Shown here one piece after another: positions 1-12,531 of a stretch of 47,130 bases of DNA. This DNA is from Pinguiococcus pyrenoidosus (lineage: Eukaryota; Sar; Pinguiophyceae; Pinguiochrysidales; Pinguiochrysidaceae): positions 48,107 to 95,236 of the forward strand of contig JAAMXY010004250.1 in assembly GCA_019677205.1 (NCBI GenBank), given 5' to 3'. The position numbers were made by a program, and so were the translations under genes. How positions within the stretch are numbered: position 1 is the first letter of the stretch; each line of letters starts with the position of its first letter. The notes beneath the pieces were generated by a model. It made no database searches and was not told where the DNA came from. It was given only the letters and a program-made list of their open reading frames with translations.

Positions 1-160
1 CGACCTTGCATTGCATTCTGGACGGCAACTTTCGGCAAGTTGGTGGATAGATCGATGCACTTCGCCTGCTGGATCCGGCGCCAGGGGCAGATGCCTCCTA
101 GTAGCCAAGGCCAGGAGGGCTGGAGGCATAGAGAGCAAGTTGCCGCAGTACAGAGCCCAG

Positions 161-2220
161 ATGACGTCGCGGAATTATGGCGGAGTCGGAGAGGGAGGAA
201 GGAAGCGAAAGCGCGAATCTAATCGTGGATCCTTTGGCTTTCCAGCGCGTCTGAGGCTCCTGGTGGAGCAGAAGGGTGTCCTCAGCAATGCGGTGGACAA
301 GGACGGCTGCTCGCTGCTGCACTGGGCCGCCATCAACGGCCACGCCAGGATCACAGAATACTTGCTAAGTCAGGGTAAGGAATCTTCGCTGCGAAGCGCC
401 AGGGGCCAAGGAACTAGGCGCCAGCACCCTACCAGGACAGAACAACAGGACGCCTAACGTCCGACTTGTCGTCGTGCCAGGTGCGGATCCGAATAACTCT
501 GGCGGGGTGCTCGACGAGATTCCGCTGCAGTGGGCGGCTCGGGAAGGTAGGGATTTCCCCCGTGGTTCCGTGTCCACGCCCTGCCGCTGCACCACCTTTT
601 GCTTCACACAGCTTCGCTTGCCATGGGACAGGAAAGCTGCAGGTCATGAGGCTCCTCGTCGATGCTGGCTCACGGTTGGAGCATGTGAACGTGCAAGGCC
701 GAACGGTGCTTCACACGGCGGTGCTCCAGCAGCGACGGAACGTGCTGCTCTTCCTTCTTGCGTACGGCGCGGATCCCTTCGTCACGGACCAAGACGACAT
801 GACGCCCCTGAGCTGGTGCTGCCGGTACCGGCCGGGTGCGCTCAAGATTGTGCAAGTGTTGGCCCGCTTCTCGCGCAGTCGAATAAACTACCAGGACCGG
901 CACCTGAGGAACACGGCGCTGCACTGGGCTGTGCAGTGCTCCACGGCGCAGACTTCGGCCGCGGCGCCCGGGGCGCACGGCGACACGGATCCCTCCCTAT
1001 CGGGCGCCATGGCAACGCGGCGACAGATGGTCACGCGAGCGAGCCTGCTCAGCGGAGCGGAAGCCGTGAAGGTGCTGCTGGGGAACGGCGCGGACGCCGG
1101 CATCATGAATAGTTTCGGGCACAAACCAATGACGGTCGCTCTTCACTGGGAGAATCGAAGAGTCGCAAACGTCCTCCAGGACTACGAAAGGGAAAAGTCC
1201 CACAGATGCACGAGCATGAGCATTCCGCCGCTGGCGATGCTCTTCGGATTGAGTTCTGTTGGGCTGCTTGGGCTTTTCTACGGGAGCCTGGTGGGAGTCG
1301 CAATAAAAGGGGCGCTTCTCCTTGCGCACGGGAGGTTCACGCCGAGGTTAATGAATAGCATAGGGCAAAGCGCGGCGATCACGTCGGTAGGGTTCCTTGA
1401 GCTGATCCACCTGACGTTCACGGCGCAGCAGTCCAACGTGCTGGAGAACGCCATCCAGTTCGGGCTGATTGCGATGACAGTCACGCTTTGGTATACGTGT
1501 CACTGCTCCACGTCACAGATACTGAGCGCGTCGGACTCTTACCTCAAGAGGGTCGTTCAGAGGGTAGCCAGTGGAGCACGAGACGACCAGGATGCGGCGA
1601 TGAGCCAGATATGCAGCAGCTGTTTGGCACCGCAGCTGCCGACCACCTGGCACTGCAACTGCTGCAACGTACGTTTCCTCACCCGACGGTCTTGTCACAT
1701 CCTTGTACTAAGCTGATCTCTCGTGGGCAAACAGGGCTGCGTCGATCGGCACGTGAAGCATTGCTACTACTTGGGCACCTGCATCGGGCGGGAGAATCAC
1801 TTCACCTACGTCTCGTTCCTGTTCACCGCGTTGATCATGACCATCTGGAACGCCTACTTGCAGCAAAGGTCCTACGTAGAGGGGCATTCGGACTATGGCC
1901 CTCCGTTGCTCTTCGCCCTGTCCTTCACGTGTGTGTTGATGGTCTTCTTGGTGAAGGAAATGGCAGTCCAGACGATGCACATTGGTTGCAAGGAGCCGCC
2001 GACGAAGAATAGAGGCACGGTGAGGCGAGTTCGGGCGTCCGGTGATACTGCTTCTCCTAGCGCTCACCACGGTAGCGACCGTGATCCGGAGTATGGTGTG
2101 GACTATCACAGCCATCTTCACAGACCGACGAGAGGATGCTGTGGCAAGGTTTGCATCTGTGCCCAAAACCTGAGCGAGTTTGCGCTTGGTCATGATTCAG
2201 ACGAGGACAGTGACTTCTGA
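161..2220 (+). CDS. Ankyrin-repeat DHHC-type protein S-acyltransferase (HIP14/Akr1-like), degenerate DHHC
   Basis: Exons 161-374, 481-546, 632-1668 and 1735-2220 join across GT-AG introns into about 600 codons. The N-terminal half holds ankyrin repeats (for example DGCSLLHWAAINGHA, then GADPNN, then NTALHWAV), followed by hydrophobic segments from about genomic 1207-1490. A zinc-finger region starts CSSCLAPQ and continues HCNCCNGCV. This order is that of the HIP14/Akr1 branch of palmitoyltransferases, which attach palmitate to cysteines of Golgi and plasma-membrane proteins. The usual D-H-H-C tetrad aligns with V-K-H-C inside DRHVKHCYYLGTCIG, so the catalytic Asp and first His are missing while the Cys remains. 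A recognisable TTxE motif after the last membrane segment was not found. The start is uncertain: ATG 161 is in frame, but 'ctttggctttccag' before 246 resembles an acceptor, so a 5' exon could lie further upstream. Confidence 0.82.
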
Positions 2221-2862
2221 CGATTGGCCAATGATAGCTGCCCTCCTGCACGGGATACGAGGCTTCGCCAGGCAACTTCTCGGTCGCTCGTCCTCCTCCT
2301 GTCGGTGACGAGGAGCGCGGCCTGGCAAACCTTCAAGATAGACAGCCCGGTTGGTCCCGGAAGCCAGGGCTATCATTCGCGATGCTGTCGACATGATAGT
2401 GTGTGGGAGCCGTTTGCTGCAGTATAGAGGCCGACACCCCATCGGTGGTTCTCGACAGACGGAGGTTCCGTTGCAACTGCCGCTCATGCCTGCGCAGCTT
2501 GAATCCTCACGAGTCGGAAGTTGGTAGCTGTGTCGGCCCTCGGATTTTGTACGTCATTCAGCGTGGTGAGTGTTGCGTCCTTTTTGTCGATTCCTAGTGG
2601 ACCGAGATTGTATCAAGTCAACTAGATGAATGCGTGAAGCGAGGTTCTCCACACCAAGCAAAATGTTCACATGTGGAAGTTGTCAAACATCTCTCCAAGG
2701 TTCGCTTCCGCCATGGAGTAGTAGGCCGCGGATGCCGCGCTGTCTGCATCTCCGCCATTGTACACTGCGACCGCCCGGGCTACGTCGGCCGCGAACCTGT
2801 CGCAAGTCGGGTTTGCCAATCAGTCCTCGGTCGCGGGGTGCTCCGAGCGCATCCAGAACTCC
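2221..2862. other. Intergenic, convergent 3' ends
   Basis: This 642-bp stretch separates the stop of the ankyrin-DHHC gene from the stop of the TRAPPC2L gene on the other strand. Small open frames occur on both strands but none shows family motifs or a sensible splice structure. No RNA gene or repeat was recognised. It probably holds both 3' UTRs. Confidence 0.5.
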
Positions 2863-3322
2863 TCACCTCGGGGACTCTATCGGTTCACCCAGCTTCGAGA
2901 AGGGATTCATCACGTGTCTCTGGATCGCGGCGTGTATGGACCGCATCAGAGTGACAACCCCTGGGAAGGTTTCGTGAGACGCTGATGTACTGAACCAAAA
3001 GCGCCCGGATCTTCTCTTTCCGCCGGGTACCTTCTTCTGCGACGATTTCCGCGTCTTCTAGGACGGCGAGGATCTTCAGCTGACTATTGGTGAGATACGC
3101 GTATATCTGGAACTCCTCCATGAAGCACAGCAAGCCCAAGAACATGTCCGGCGTCTTGTTGCTGCCGCGGTTGCGCTCGTCCAGCACATCCAACGCGCTG
3201 TGACAGGTGAAATGGTACCGCAGCTCGGGCCCATCCTCAGCGCCCCCCGCCTCGCCTTGGAGGAAGCGTCTGAAGAACACCGGCTCGTTCCGGGGCCCGA
3301 TGATGCTCACGCAACGCAGCAT
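2863..3322 (-). CDS. TRAPPC2L: TRAPP complex subunit 2-like (TRAPPC2L, sedlin family)
   Basis: TRAPP complexes are Rab exchange factors that tether vesicles at the ER-Golgi and Golgi. The protein starts MLRCVSIIGPRNEPVFFRR and continues with YHFTCHSALDVLDER, MFLGLLCFMEEFQIYAYLTN and SQLKILAVL, the strand-helix pattern of the longin-like sedlin fold. Exon 1 is 3322-2981. Using a GT-AG intron at 2980-2920, exon 2 (2919-2863) adds RHVMNPFSKLGEPIESPR, which supplies the conserved family ending V-M-x-N-P-F. Without the splice the frame gives an unrelated tail. The total is 132 residues, close to the roughly 140 of animal TRAPPC2L. The ATG at 3322 was chosen because the family starts at this point; the open frame continues upstream to 3442 with low-complexity residues that look like 5' UTR. 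Confidence 0.86.
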
Positions 3323-3812
3323 GGTGGCTTTTGTGGCGCCGCCTTTCCCGCATCGTCCATCAATTCTGTGGCATAGTCGATGAATATCTTGATAAAGACT
3401 ATAAAAGTCTATGAAATATCTGTTCTCGTCCACCTGTCCCATATTGTGTGAAAATCATATCCGTGATATAGTATTTCATTGACTTCATCAGCAACGCTTT
3501 TTGCATTTCGCGGGACTCGGAAGCTGAAGTTTGGCGCAGTTGAACTGCAGGTCTGCGCACGCCTGGCGTAGCTGGTGTTGCGGAAGATCGGACTCGCTGT
3601 TGCCCAGCCGCCTGGTATTTGAGAGACGAATGGCTCGCGCGTCTCTTCGGCGGCTCTCCACCATGGCCCTTCTGATAAACGCCGCTTCGCTGCGGCTGAG
3701 ACCAAGAAGTCGCCCCTTCACGCGCCTCTTCATGGCCACCGAGAAGGTCGTTCATCTTCTTGAAGCCGTGATCTGCACATCACGATGCATTCACAAGCCA
3801 CCTTGGCCTTTC
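3323..3812. other. Divergent intergenic region between TRAPPC2L and LysRS
   Basis: About 490 bp lie between the two outward-facing starts. The 3360-3480 part is AT-rich and includes a short inverted repeat around TATAAAAG (agact/agtct, near 3397-3411). Open frames on the minus strand (for example 3488-3739, basic and helix-prone) have no recognisable family and I do not call them genes. Both promoters are expected here. Confidence 0.4.
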
Positions 3813-5780
<1,968 letters not shown>

Positions 5781-5922
5781 CATCGTGCAGGCGTCTTCCG
5801 ATTGCCCGCTGCCCGCTGGTCCGTCGCGGCAGCGTGTCCTTCCTCTAGCCATGGCAAACTGAAGCAAATTCTCTAGCAAATGCTTTAGCAAATTGACGCA
5901 ATTCCTTTGGTATCGAGCGATC

Positions 5923-7578
5923 CTATGGGAACCAGCAGATCGGAGCCGAGCGTGTCCGTTCTACGCTGGCTTTGTGTCCGAACAGCGTCCGGATGTTCTT
6001 CACGCGGTACTTGATCATTGTGGGTCTCTCCAGGCTCAGGCCCCACGCAATCACCCGCACGCCTTCCGGCAGGCCCATAGGGCGGAGCATCTCTGGTCGA
6101 AAGATGCCCGAGTTGCCGATCTCTGTCCACTTGCCCAAGTCGGGGTGGTATCCAAAGACTTCCATGCTCGGCTCCGTGTACGGATTGAAGGCAGGCTTGA
6201 AACGAAGCTCCGTGATGCCGATCTTGGCGAAGAAGGTCCGGATCGTCCCAATGAGGTCGCCTAGGGACAGGTCGTAGTCGGCAACGAGGCCTTCGACCTG
6301 ATGAAACTCGCAGAGATGCGTGGCGTCCATCGTCTCATTCCGGAAGACGCGATCGATGCTGAAATACTTCTTCGGCGAGAAGGTGCCTCCATTCGCGTCC
6401 ATCTCTCGTGCCAAGCGGTACAGCATCTGCGCTGATACGGCCGTCGTGTGAGTGCGCAGGAGGTTCTTGAAGGCCTCTTCCCGCTTGAAGTCATAGCCGT
6501 GGCCCACGGACCCGAATCCGCCCGTCTCGTGGATCTCCTTCACGCGCTCGTAGTAGTCCTCGGGCATCCGCACGCTGTGCACGGGATCCTTGATGAAAAA
6601 CGTGTCATGCGCATCTCGTGCCGGGTGGGATTGCGGCTGAAACAGCGCGTCAAAGTTCCAGAAGCTGGACTCGACCCACTTGTTCGTGGGCATCTCGTTG
6701 AAACCCATCTGCATCAAAATCTGCCGGAACTCGGCTCGCACTTTCAGCAGCGGATGGACGAAGCCTTGTGCCGGAATCACGGGGACGCTGTTCAGGTTGA
6801 AAGGCTTGAATTCCTCCGCCTGCCACTGCCCAGACTGCAGCATCTCGTAGGTGAGGTCTGCCGCCTTCTTCTTGCGGTCCAACGTGAACTCCGGCCCTTT
6901 CGTCACTTTCCAGCTCACCCTGCGGCCAGCTTGCACCAGCTGACGCTTCTTGAGGGTCTTGAGGTCGTTTCCGGCCGGCGCCCTCGTCTCCAGATTCCGA
7001 AGCATCTCGGCAACCTGGTCCCTGTCCGCCGGCACCTGTCCTGGGAAGTAGTTGCCACTGGCCTTGTCGTAGCGGACCCATTTGTTCTTGAGCGCTGCCC
7101 CCTTGGCGAATCGGAGCACGGCAGCGCCCAGCTGCTCCGCGAGAGCGGCTTCGCTGGTGCCATCTGGCGACACCAGGCCGACCAACTTGAATTCCGGTGT
7201 GCCCTCGGACGCATACTTGGCCCCCTCCTCGGTCAGCGTCAAAGTCGGCTTCTCCAGCCGTTCTCGCTCGATGAGGTTCTCGCCCTCCAGCGAGTTCAAA
7301 GCTCCCACCACCTCGTCGTGAACAACGCCGGTCTGTGCCAGGTGCGGCCGACCAGGATTGCGGCAATCATCGCGCGCAAGGTGAGCCTCTCCGTCGTCTG
7401 GACAAGGTCGCACGCTAGCCTACCTCCTGGGCGAACTCCCACGTGTCCTCGAGGACGCCGAAATCCTCCAACAGCTGCAACAACTGGGATCCAAGGTCTG
7501 CGCAGACGCAGAGAGCGGCGAAGCATCTAAGGACAGACCTGCGGACAGAGACGCGCGCTTTCCGGTACCTCTGCTCAT
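5923..7578 (-). CDS. FARSA: Phenylalanyl-tRNA synthetase alpha subunit, cytosolic
   Basis: This is the catalytic subunit of the heterotetrameric cytosolic PheRS. Three exons are inferred: 7578-7539, 7497-7424 and 7332-5923, separated by GT-AG introns of 41 and 91 bp. Together they give 507 residues, essentially the length of animal FARSA (508). The N-terminal winged-helix region (LGSQLLQLLEDFGVLED, VVGALNSLEGENLIE) precedes the catalytic core. The core shows MPTNKWVESSFWNFDALFQP, HPARDAHDTFFIKDP, NLLRTHTTAVSAQMLYRLA (motif 2 region), YFSIDRVFRNE and FNPYTEPSMEVFGYHP, and ends AWGLSLERPTMIKY (motif 3). The beta subunit is not in the window. The gene converges on the LysRS gene with 142 bp between stops. 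The first exon and its 41-bp intron rest on splice signals and frame only; the other exons are secure. Confidence 0.95.
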
Positions 7579-8123
7579 CGTCTCCAGCTACGTCGCGGGA
7601 AGTTTGAGTGCCCCGAGCTTCACGAAGATAATCTTCAGGTCGCTGTGCACAGTCTGGCGCGTAAGCCAACTCAACGGCCGTGAGCAGGATCCGTCAACTT
7701 GGGGCCTTTGCCGTCCGCGAATCTCCGCCGCCCGCGGTCAGCTGATTGCTTCTGTAGGACAGACGGATCGTGTTTTGCTGATTGGATATTGTTATGATGA
7801 GCGTACCGATGATTTGCTCCCATGCGCCAAGTTTGATTTCATTGGTGGATTGTGTTCTGTGATGGAATGATGTTATAATATTGCGTCATTGAGGGGATGT
7901 AACATCCGTTAGGAGCATTTTGTTCTTGCTGACGGCGAAATCCCCAAGAAGAGACAGCGAGAGACTCCTTCCCGTTGCTGCCTGGTCCCGAGCTCTGAAG
8001 GAGCGACGGGCAAGACATTGCAGCACATGGGAATGCCAAAGTCATAGCAAGTTGGCCAGGTGGCCTTGGAGAATCCAAGCGAAAGAGAGTTTGCTCCCTC
8101 GGCATGTTGAGAGAACTTTCCGC
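7579..8123. other. Divergent intergenic region upstream of the 7TM array
   Basis: The open frame of the first 7TM gene extends upstream to 7920, but that extension has no counterpart in the other three copies, so I treat it as 5' UTR. The 7780-7900 part is AT-rich. No RNA gene was recognised. Confidence 0.4.
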
Positions 8124-9560
8124 ATGTGTACGGACGACTACCTCACTGAGCATCCCTGCGACGAGCCCTACACAATTGGAGAGGACGGGCAGTGCTCAGT
8201 GCTGGTCGAGGATGCGCTGTGGGAGAATGGGCCGTCGCGCTTGGTGTTCTCCCTGCTAGTCGGGGCGTTGTCCCTGGCGTGCTTGGTGGTTCAGAGCCGT
8301 CGTCTGCGGATTCTGTGGAAAGAAGCAAGCCAGAGGCGCAGGAGGCCGATGACTTTCTGTCACTGGCTGTGGCTTCCTTCCACCCAGATGAACATTGCCA
8401 TTGCCTACCTCGCTGTGGTGCTGCTCATCCACAGCGTCGACTTCTTCGGCTACGGCGCGAGGCTGCCGTTGGTCGTGGCGATGATCGCCCTGGATCAGGC
8501 CACTTGCGCCCTCATTGCGATCCTCGTCCATGGACTGGTCGGCTGGCGAACGGCGGTAGTGGAAATGTCCAACCGACGCGTCGTCCACCGTCTCTTCGTC
8601 TTGTCATGGGTCCTCGTTGCCATCTGCTGCTTGGACTTGTCGCTGCTGACCTTCCTGGCCATCCACTTCCGGCCGGACGACGGCACCGTCGGCGTCATGA
8701 ACGGCTACGTGGACGCCGCGAAGCTCATGATCTTGTGCCTAGTCATCGTCGTTTGCCAGGTCTACGCAGTGGCATTCTACCTCAGAATGCGGACGCTCTT
8801 GGCGCGGGGAGCGAAACTGGTCACGCCAGCGCCGTCTGCGCTGACTGTGTCGCGTCGCGACGGGGTGAAGTTGAACGTCAGAAGCAGCATCGACTCGACG
8901 AGCCGGCTGCCCGATCCGGTGAGGATGCAAAAGGTGCAAGATGTGGCGGTTGTCCCCAGGCTGTCCGTCCGGACTTCGCTACCGGGCGGATCCAGGAAGT
9001 CGGCGGTCCGAGAACGTCGATCGCCCGTCGCTTCGCCTCACCATCACGAGGCGGACGCCAGGGTCTACACGCTCTACCAACTCGGCAAGTACGTGGCGGC
9101 GACCCTCTTCTTCGGGAGTCTGGGCCTCTTTCTGATGCTGTCGAGGACGGTGGTGCGATTCCAGACCTGCTGGGTGTGGTTGAAGACGCCAGAAACCTCG
9201 CAGTGGTACCACGAGGTGATCGTGGTCCAGCTGGCAGCGCTGATGGGCGCCATTGCGGCGAACACGAAGCGATCCTTCTCAAGCTCGACGCAGGCCAGCG
9301 ACCCAGCGTCGAGTGTGCAGAAGGGCGGAAAGTCTGCCGCGTCTCGGCGGTCGAAGACGTCTATCACGCGGAGCAAGCAGCTCACTCCCAAGGGTCGCAT
9401 CTCCGAGGGCGAGAGACGCACTGGGCAGAAGCCGAGTAGCGTGGTCGAGGCCTTGGAGAAATCCGAGACGTCTGGGAGGACCGTGAACCCGCCACCTCTA
9501 GAAACCATGAGAGAAGAAGTCAGTTCGCTCGACACAGGGATTGAGTCGCTGGTTGTGTGA
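8124..9560 (+). CDS. Seven-transmembrane protein, tandem array copy 1
   Basis: I do not recognise the family. The 478-residue product begins MCTDDYLTEHPCDEPYTIG, a short Cys-containing N-terminus shared by all four copies, which fixes the start at 8124 rather than at the earlier in-frame ATG (7920). Hydrophobic segments lie at about residues 40-57, 90-107, 114-138, 157-179, 199-220, 322-340 and 363-381. Basic residues in loops 1-2 (RRLRILW), 3-4 (GWRTAVVEMSNRR) and 5-6 predict the N-terminus outside and the C-terminus inside. The 5-6 loop is long (about 100 residues), variable and rich in Ser, Arg and Lys, as is the C-tail (about 95 residues), which ends with an acidic ETMREEVSSLDTG stretch. 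This is receptor-like topology, but no GPCR family motif (DRY, NPxxY, retinal Lys) was seen. There are no introns, unlike most neighbours. Confidence 0.85.
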   Translation: MCTDDYLTEHPCDEPYTIGEDGQCSVLVEDALWENGPSRLVFSLLVGALSLACLVVQSRRLRILWKEASQRRRRPMTFCHWLWLPSTQMNIAIAYLAVVLLIHSVDFFGYGARLPLVVAMIALDQATCALIAILVHGLVGWRTAVVEMSNRRVVHRLFVLSWVLVAICCLDLSLLTFLAIHFRPDDGTVGVMNGYVDAAKLMILCLVIVVCQVYAVAFYLRMRTLLARGAKLVTPAPSALTVSRRDGVKLNVRSSIDSTSRLPDPVRMQKVQDVAVVPRLSVRTSLPGGSRKSAVRERRSPVASPHHHEADARVYTLYQLGKYVAATLFFGSLGLFLMLSRTVVRFQTCWVWLKTPETSQWYHEVIVVQLAALMGAIAANTKRSFSSSTQASDPASSVQKGGKSAASRRSKTSITRSKQLTPKGRISEGERRTGQKPSSVVEALEKSETSGRTVNPPPLETMREEVSSLDTGIESLVV

Positions 9561-10233
9561 CTGCCACCGTGAGTCTAGACGCAGTTGATCCGCGGTCAGG
9601 GCGTGGGTGAAGCGGCTTGAGAGGGAAGAAGTATTGGGAAGTAGATGCCGCGAAAGGCAAACAAGTTCAACTCCGATTTCGTGCGCGGCCACTGCTCCGG
9701 ACTTGAAATGGCATGCAACGAATCGCAGAACTCCTAGATGCCCCATGCCATTCCCCGGCATCCATTCAACACGAGTGATGGACGATGACGAAATGAAACG
9801 CGTTCCTGCTTGAGACCGCGTCCCTAAGAAAAGAAAGGGTGTTGATATAGGAAACCTCGACGATCGTGATCGAGAGAACTTGCCAGGGAAACCCTGACTA
9901 ACGAAGGGAACACGCATCTCGTTCCGGACTGCGTCCTTCTTCTTATGATGCGTTTGAGAATGATCACAAGAATACTGGGTTGCGCCAACGCATCCACCCT
10001 ATTGGCTCCCTTTGGCATCTCGCCGTTTCCCCCTGGCCTTCCTATGGCTGCATAGTAGGGTCTTTTCTACCGAAGGCATCATCGGTTGAGGCGTTTTCTG
10101 GTGGGGCTTGTGCGGCCCACGCCGGGGCAACGCGGCGCACTCCTCGCGATGGTGCTCCTTTGGCACCACGGGTGATGCAACATCTGCATCGGGAAGGGGT
10201 GCCGGCGAGGACTGATTGCCTTCTTGAGGTGGA
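9561..10233. other. Spacer between array copies 1 and 2
   Basis: The 673-bp spacer has no supported gene. A short hairpin (CAGGG-AAA-CCCTG) lies near 9889-9901. The spacer shows no obvious similarity by eye to the other array spacers, so duplication units may be limited to the coding part or be old. Confidence 0.4.
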
Positions 10234-11787
10234 ATGTGCACGGACGACTACCTGACGGAGCATCCATGCGACGAGCCGTACACCATCGGCGACGACGGCC
10301 TCTGCTCCATGCTCGTCGAGGACGCGCTGTGGGAGCATGGTCCTTCTCGCTTGGTCTTCTCCGTCTTTGTTGGCGTGGTGTCTCTGGCCTGCCTGCTGAC
10401 GCAGCTCCGGCGTCTGAGGATTCTCTGGCTGGAGGCCACGCAGCGGGCGAATCGGGAGCGATCCTTCGCGCAGTGGCTGCTGGTGCCCTCCACGCAGATG
10501 AACATCTTCCTCACGTACCTCTCCATCCTGCTGCTGATCCACAGCGTGGACATTTTCGGCTATGGTGGACGCCTCCACTTCGTGTTCGCGATGCTGGTGA
10601 TGGATCAGGCGACCTTTGCGGTCGTCGCGGTGGTAGTTCACGGCTTGGCTGGCTGGTGGAGGACAGCCTTGAGAATCTGTCATGCGCATATCGAGCGGTG
10701 GCTCCTCATCCTGTCGTGGAGCACGGTGCTGCTGTGCGGTGTTGATCTTTCTCTGATGAGCTTCCTCGGCATCCATATGCGACCCGTGGACGGAACGCTG
10801 GGGGTCATCAACGGCTTCATCGACGCGGCCAAGCTCTTTATTCTGGCCGTCGTCATCATTTCATGCCAAATCTTCGTCGTTGCGGTCTTCGTGCACATGC
10901 AGAAACTTCTCCGGGAGGGCAACGCTGTCATGACGACTTCCACGACAGCCGGTCGCTCGCCGACGAGTAGGCGAGATGGAAATGCCACCGATGCCCCTCG
11001 AGGCAATGACGCGTCGATGAAGAGCGCATACAGAGGCATGCAGCGTTCGATGTGTAGCAATAAGGTTTACGTGGAGGCGACCATTGCGAGCTCTGATAAG
11101 ATTGCCCCCGCACCCCGAGGTTCCACGCCGCGCCGGATCAACGTCCTAAGAAGTCCCACTGCGGCACGGGCGTCGCTGGTTTCCGGCAGTGAAGGCGATG
11201 CCGGCCGAGGTACCGCTGACAGAGCTCGACGCTCGTCAATTGTGGCGCCGGCGCTGGAGGACAGGCCGACCGCATCCTTCATGCCGGTGGCCACGAAGAA
11301 CTACACGCTTTACCAGCTCGGCAAGCACATCGCCGTCATCCTCGTCTTCGGCACTCTTGGACTTATGCTCATCATGGCGCGTATCGTGGTACGATTGGAG
11401 AACTGCTGGATCTGGCCGCAGACGCCTGAGAAGTATCAGTGGTACAACGAGATTGTCGCGGTGCAACTGGGTTCATTGGTCTTCGGCATACAGGCGAACA
11501 CGAAGAAGTCCTTCAAGGCTTCTCGCCGGACCAGACTGTCCGTATCTAGCGCAAGGGTCGCGCAGCGGAGACTCGCAACGGACAACGGGTTAGTCCCACC
11601 TCCTTCAAGTTGCATGCCTGCGTCGTTGGCAGGCGATACGGAGCGGCGTGTCGCACCAGCACGAACGAGCTCTCCGGCGTCGCTGCCTGGTTTCGCCTGT
11701 CAAGATCGCGGCGCACGTATGGACGCGATGAGGGCGTTGCGAGAAGAATCGACGGCGCCTTTGAGGGTAGAATCTATGGACTTTTAG
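10234..11787 (+). CDS. Seven-transmembrane protein, tandem array copy 2
   Basis: This 517-residue paralogue of the 8124-9560 gene differs from it at about 13 of the first 71 positions by eye. It keeps CDEPYTIGDDG, ALWEHGPSRLVFS, HSVDIFGYGGR, MDQATFA, RPVDGTLGVINGFIDAAKL, YTLYQLGKHIAVIL, and the CWIWPQTPEKYQWYNEIVAVQL segment between and into membrane segments 6 and 7. The cytoplasmic 5-6 loop is the longest of the four (about 135 residues) and is rich in Arg, Ser and Thr with RRSS-type basophilic kinase sites. The tail after ANTKKSF is likewise basic and Ser-rich. One exon. The function is not recognised; the long variable cytoplasmic loops suggest signalling or scaffolding (inference). Confidence 0.85.
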   Translation: MCTDDYLTEHPCDEPYTIGDDGLCSMLVEDALWEHGPSRLVFSVFVGVVSLACLLTQLRRLRILWLEATQRANRERSFAQWLLVPSTQMNIFLTYLSILLLIHSVDIFGYGGRLHFVFAMLVMDQATFAVVAVVVHGLAGWWRTALRICHAHIERWLLILSWSTVLLCGVDLSLMSFLGIHMRPVDGTLGVINGFIDAAKLFILAVVIISCQIFVVAVFVHMQKLLREGNAVMTTSTTAGRSPTSRRDGNATDAPRGNDASMKSAYRGMQRSMCSNKVYVEATIASSDKIAPAPRGSTPRRINVLRSPTAARASLVSGSEGDAGRGTADRARRSSIVAPALEDRPTASFMPVATKNYTLYQLGKHIAVILVFGTLGLMLIMARIVVRLENCWIWPQTPEKYQWYNEIVAVQLGSLVFGIQANTKKSFKASRRTRLSVSSARVAQRRLATDNGLVPPPSSCMPASLAGDTERRVAPARTSSPASLPGFACQDRGARMDAMRALREESTAPLRVESMDF

Positions 11788-12051
11788 ACTAGAGAATAGT
11801 GTCATCCTGGATGCGTATCAACGGTGCGAAGGCAAAGTACCACGGAGACCAGTAGAGGATGGGGGGAAAAGGCGGGGAAGGAAGACGCAAAGAAAGAAGG
11901 AGGGTGCCGATGTCGACGGAGCAAAGAAAACAAATGTGTGTATCATAACATAAACAACACGTTGTAATGGGGAGAAGAGGGGCTCGTCTGTCACGCGTTG
12001 TTCGGGGGAGGTGTGAGTGAGGGTCGTCTTTGCGGGCGTTGCGGGATGGAA

Positions 12052-12111
12052 AGATAGAAACACGAGGGATAGAAACAAAAGGGATAGAAACAAGAGGGAT
12101 AGAAACAAGAG
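12052..12111 (+). repeat. 15-bp tandem repeat, four copies
   Basis: Units of the form GGATAGAAACAAGAG follow one another with one or two changes each, then run into two copies of GGACAACA. The strand is strongly purine-biased. Confidence 0.8.
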
Positions 12112-12196
12112 GACAACAGGACAACAGGAAGGAAAAGCTCAAAACAAGACGGTCCGTGCCTCTGGCGCATTCCATTCCAGGATTCGTTGACAGCGA

Positions 12197-12531
12197 CATG
12201 GGGCTTGGAGGTCGAAACCTTGTTTGGGATCAAAGCGCGCAAGCTGCAGATCTGGTGGGCCAGAGATTTAGGAAATATGGGAGCTTGTCCAATAAGCTTC
12301 TTGAAAAAATTAGAAATATTTTGAAATTTATCCAATCAGCACAAGATATTACGTCACATCCATTCTATCAAGGGAGTCCTTACTTCCGCTATTTGGGTCT
12401 CATTGGGTGGAGTTCTCCTCCCTGATCAGCTATGTCATCAACTGCTCTGAGCCCAATTCCACCTTTATGCGGACACATCGGGAGCTGAAATGGCATGGTC
12501 GCAAACAAGGTTTCGACCTCCAAGCATGGGG
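12197..12531. mobile_element. MITE-like element with 23-bp perfect terminal inverted repeats and 7-bp target duplication
   Basis: Bases 12204-12226 start CTTGGAGGTCGAAACC and are the exact reverse complement of 12502-12524, which end GGTTTCGACCTCCAAG. The two arms are followed inward by a few more pairable bases. Immediately outside each arm is the same heptamer CATGGGG (12197-12203 and 12525-12531), as expected for a target-site duplication. The 321-bp interior has an AT-rich core (about 12275-12370) and no coding capacity, so the element would be non-autonomous. Size, inverted ends and flanking direct repeats fit a miniature inverted-repeat transposable element. Superfamily is not assigned. 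No second copy was noticed in this window. Confidence 0.78.

Noticed and set aside
3399-3755. Minus-strand open frames upstream of TRAPPC2L as a separate gene
   Set aside because: No motif, AT-rich 5' part and overlapping alternative frames; more likely promoter/UTR of the divergent pair.
7920-8123. N-terminal extension of 7TM copy 1 from the earlier in-frame ATG
   Set aside because: The extension has no counterpart in copies 2-4, which all begin at the MCTD methionine.
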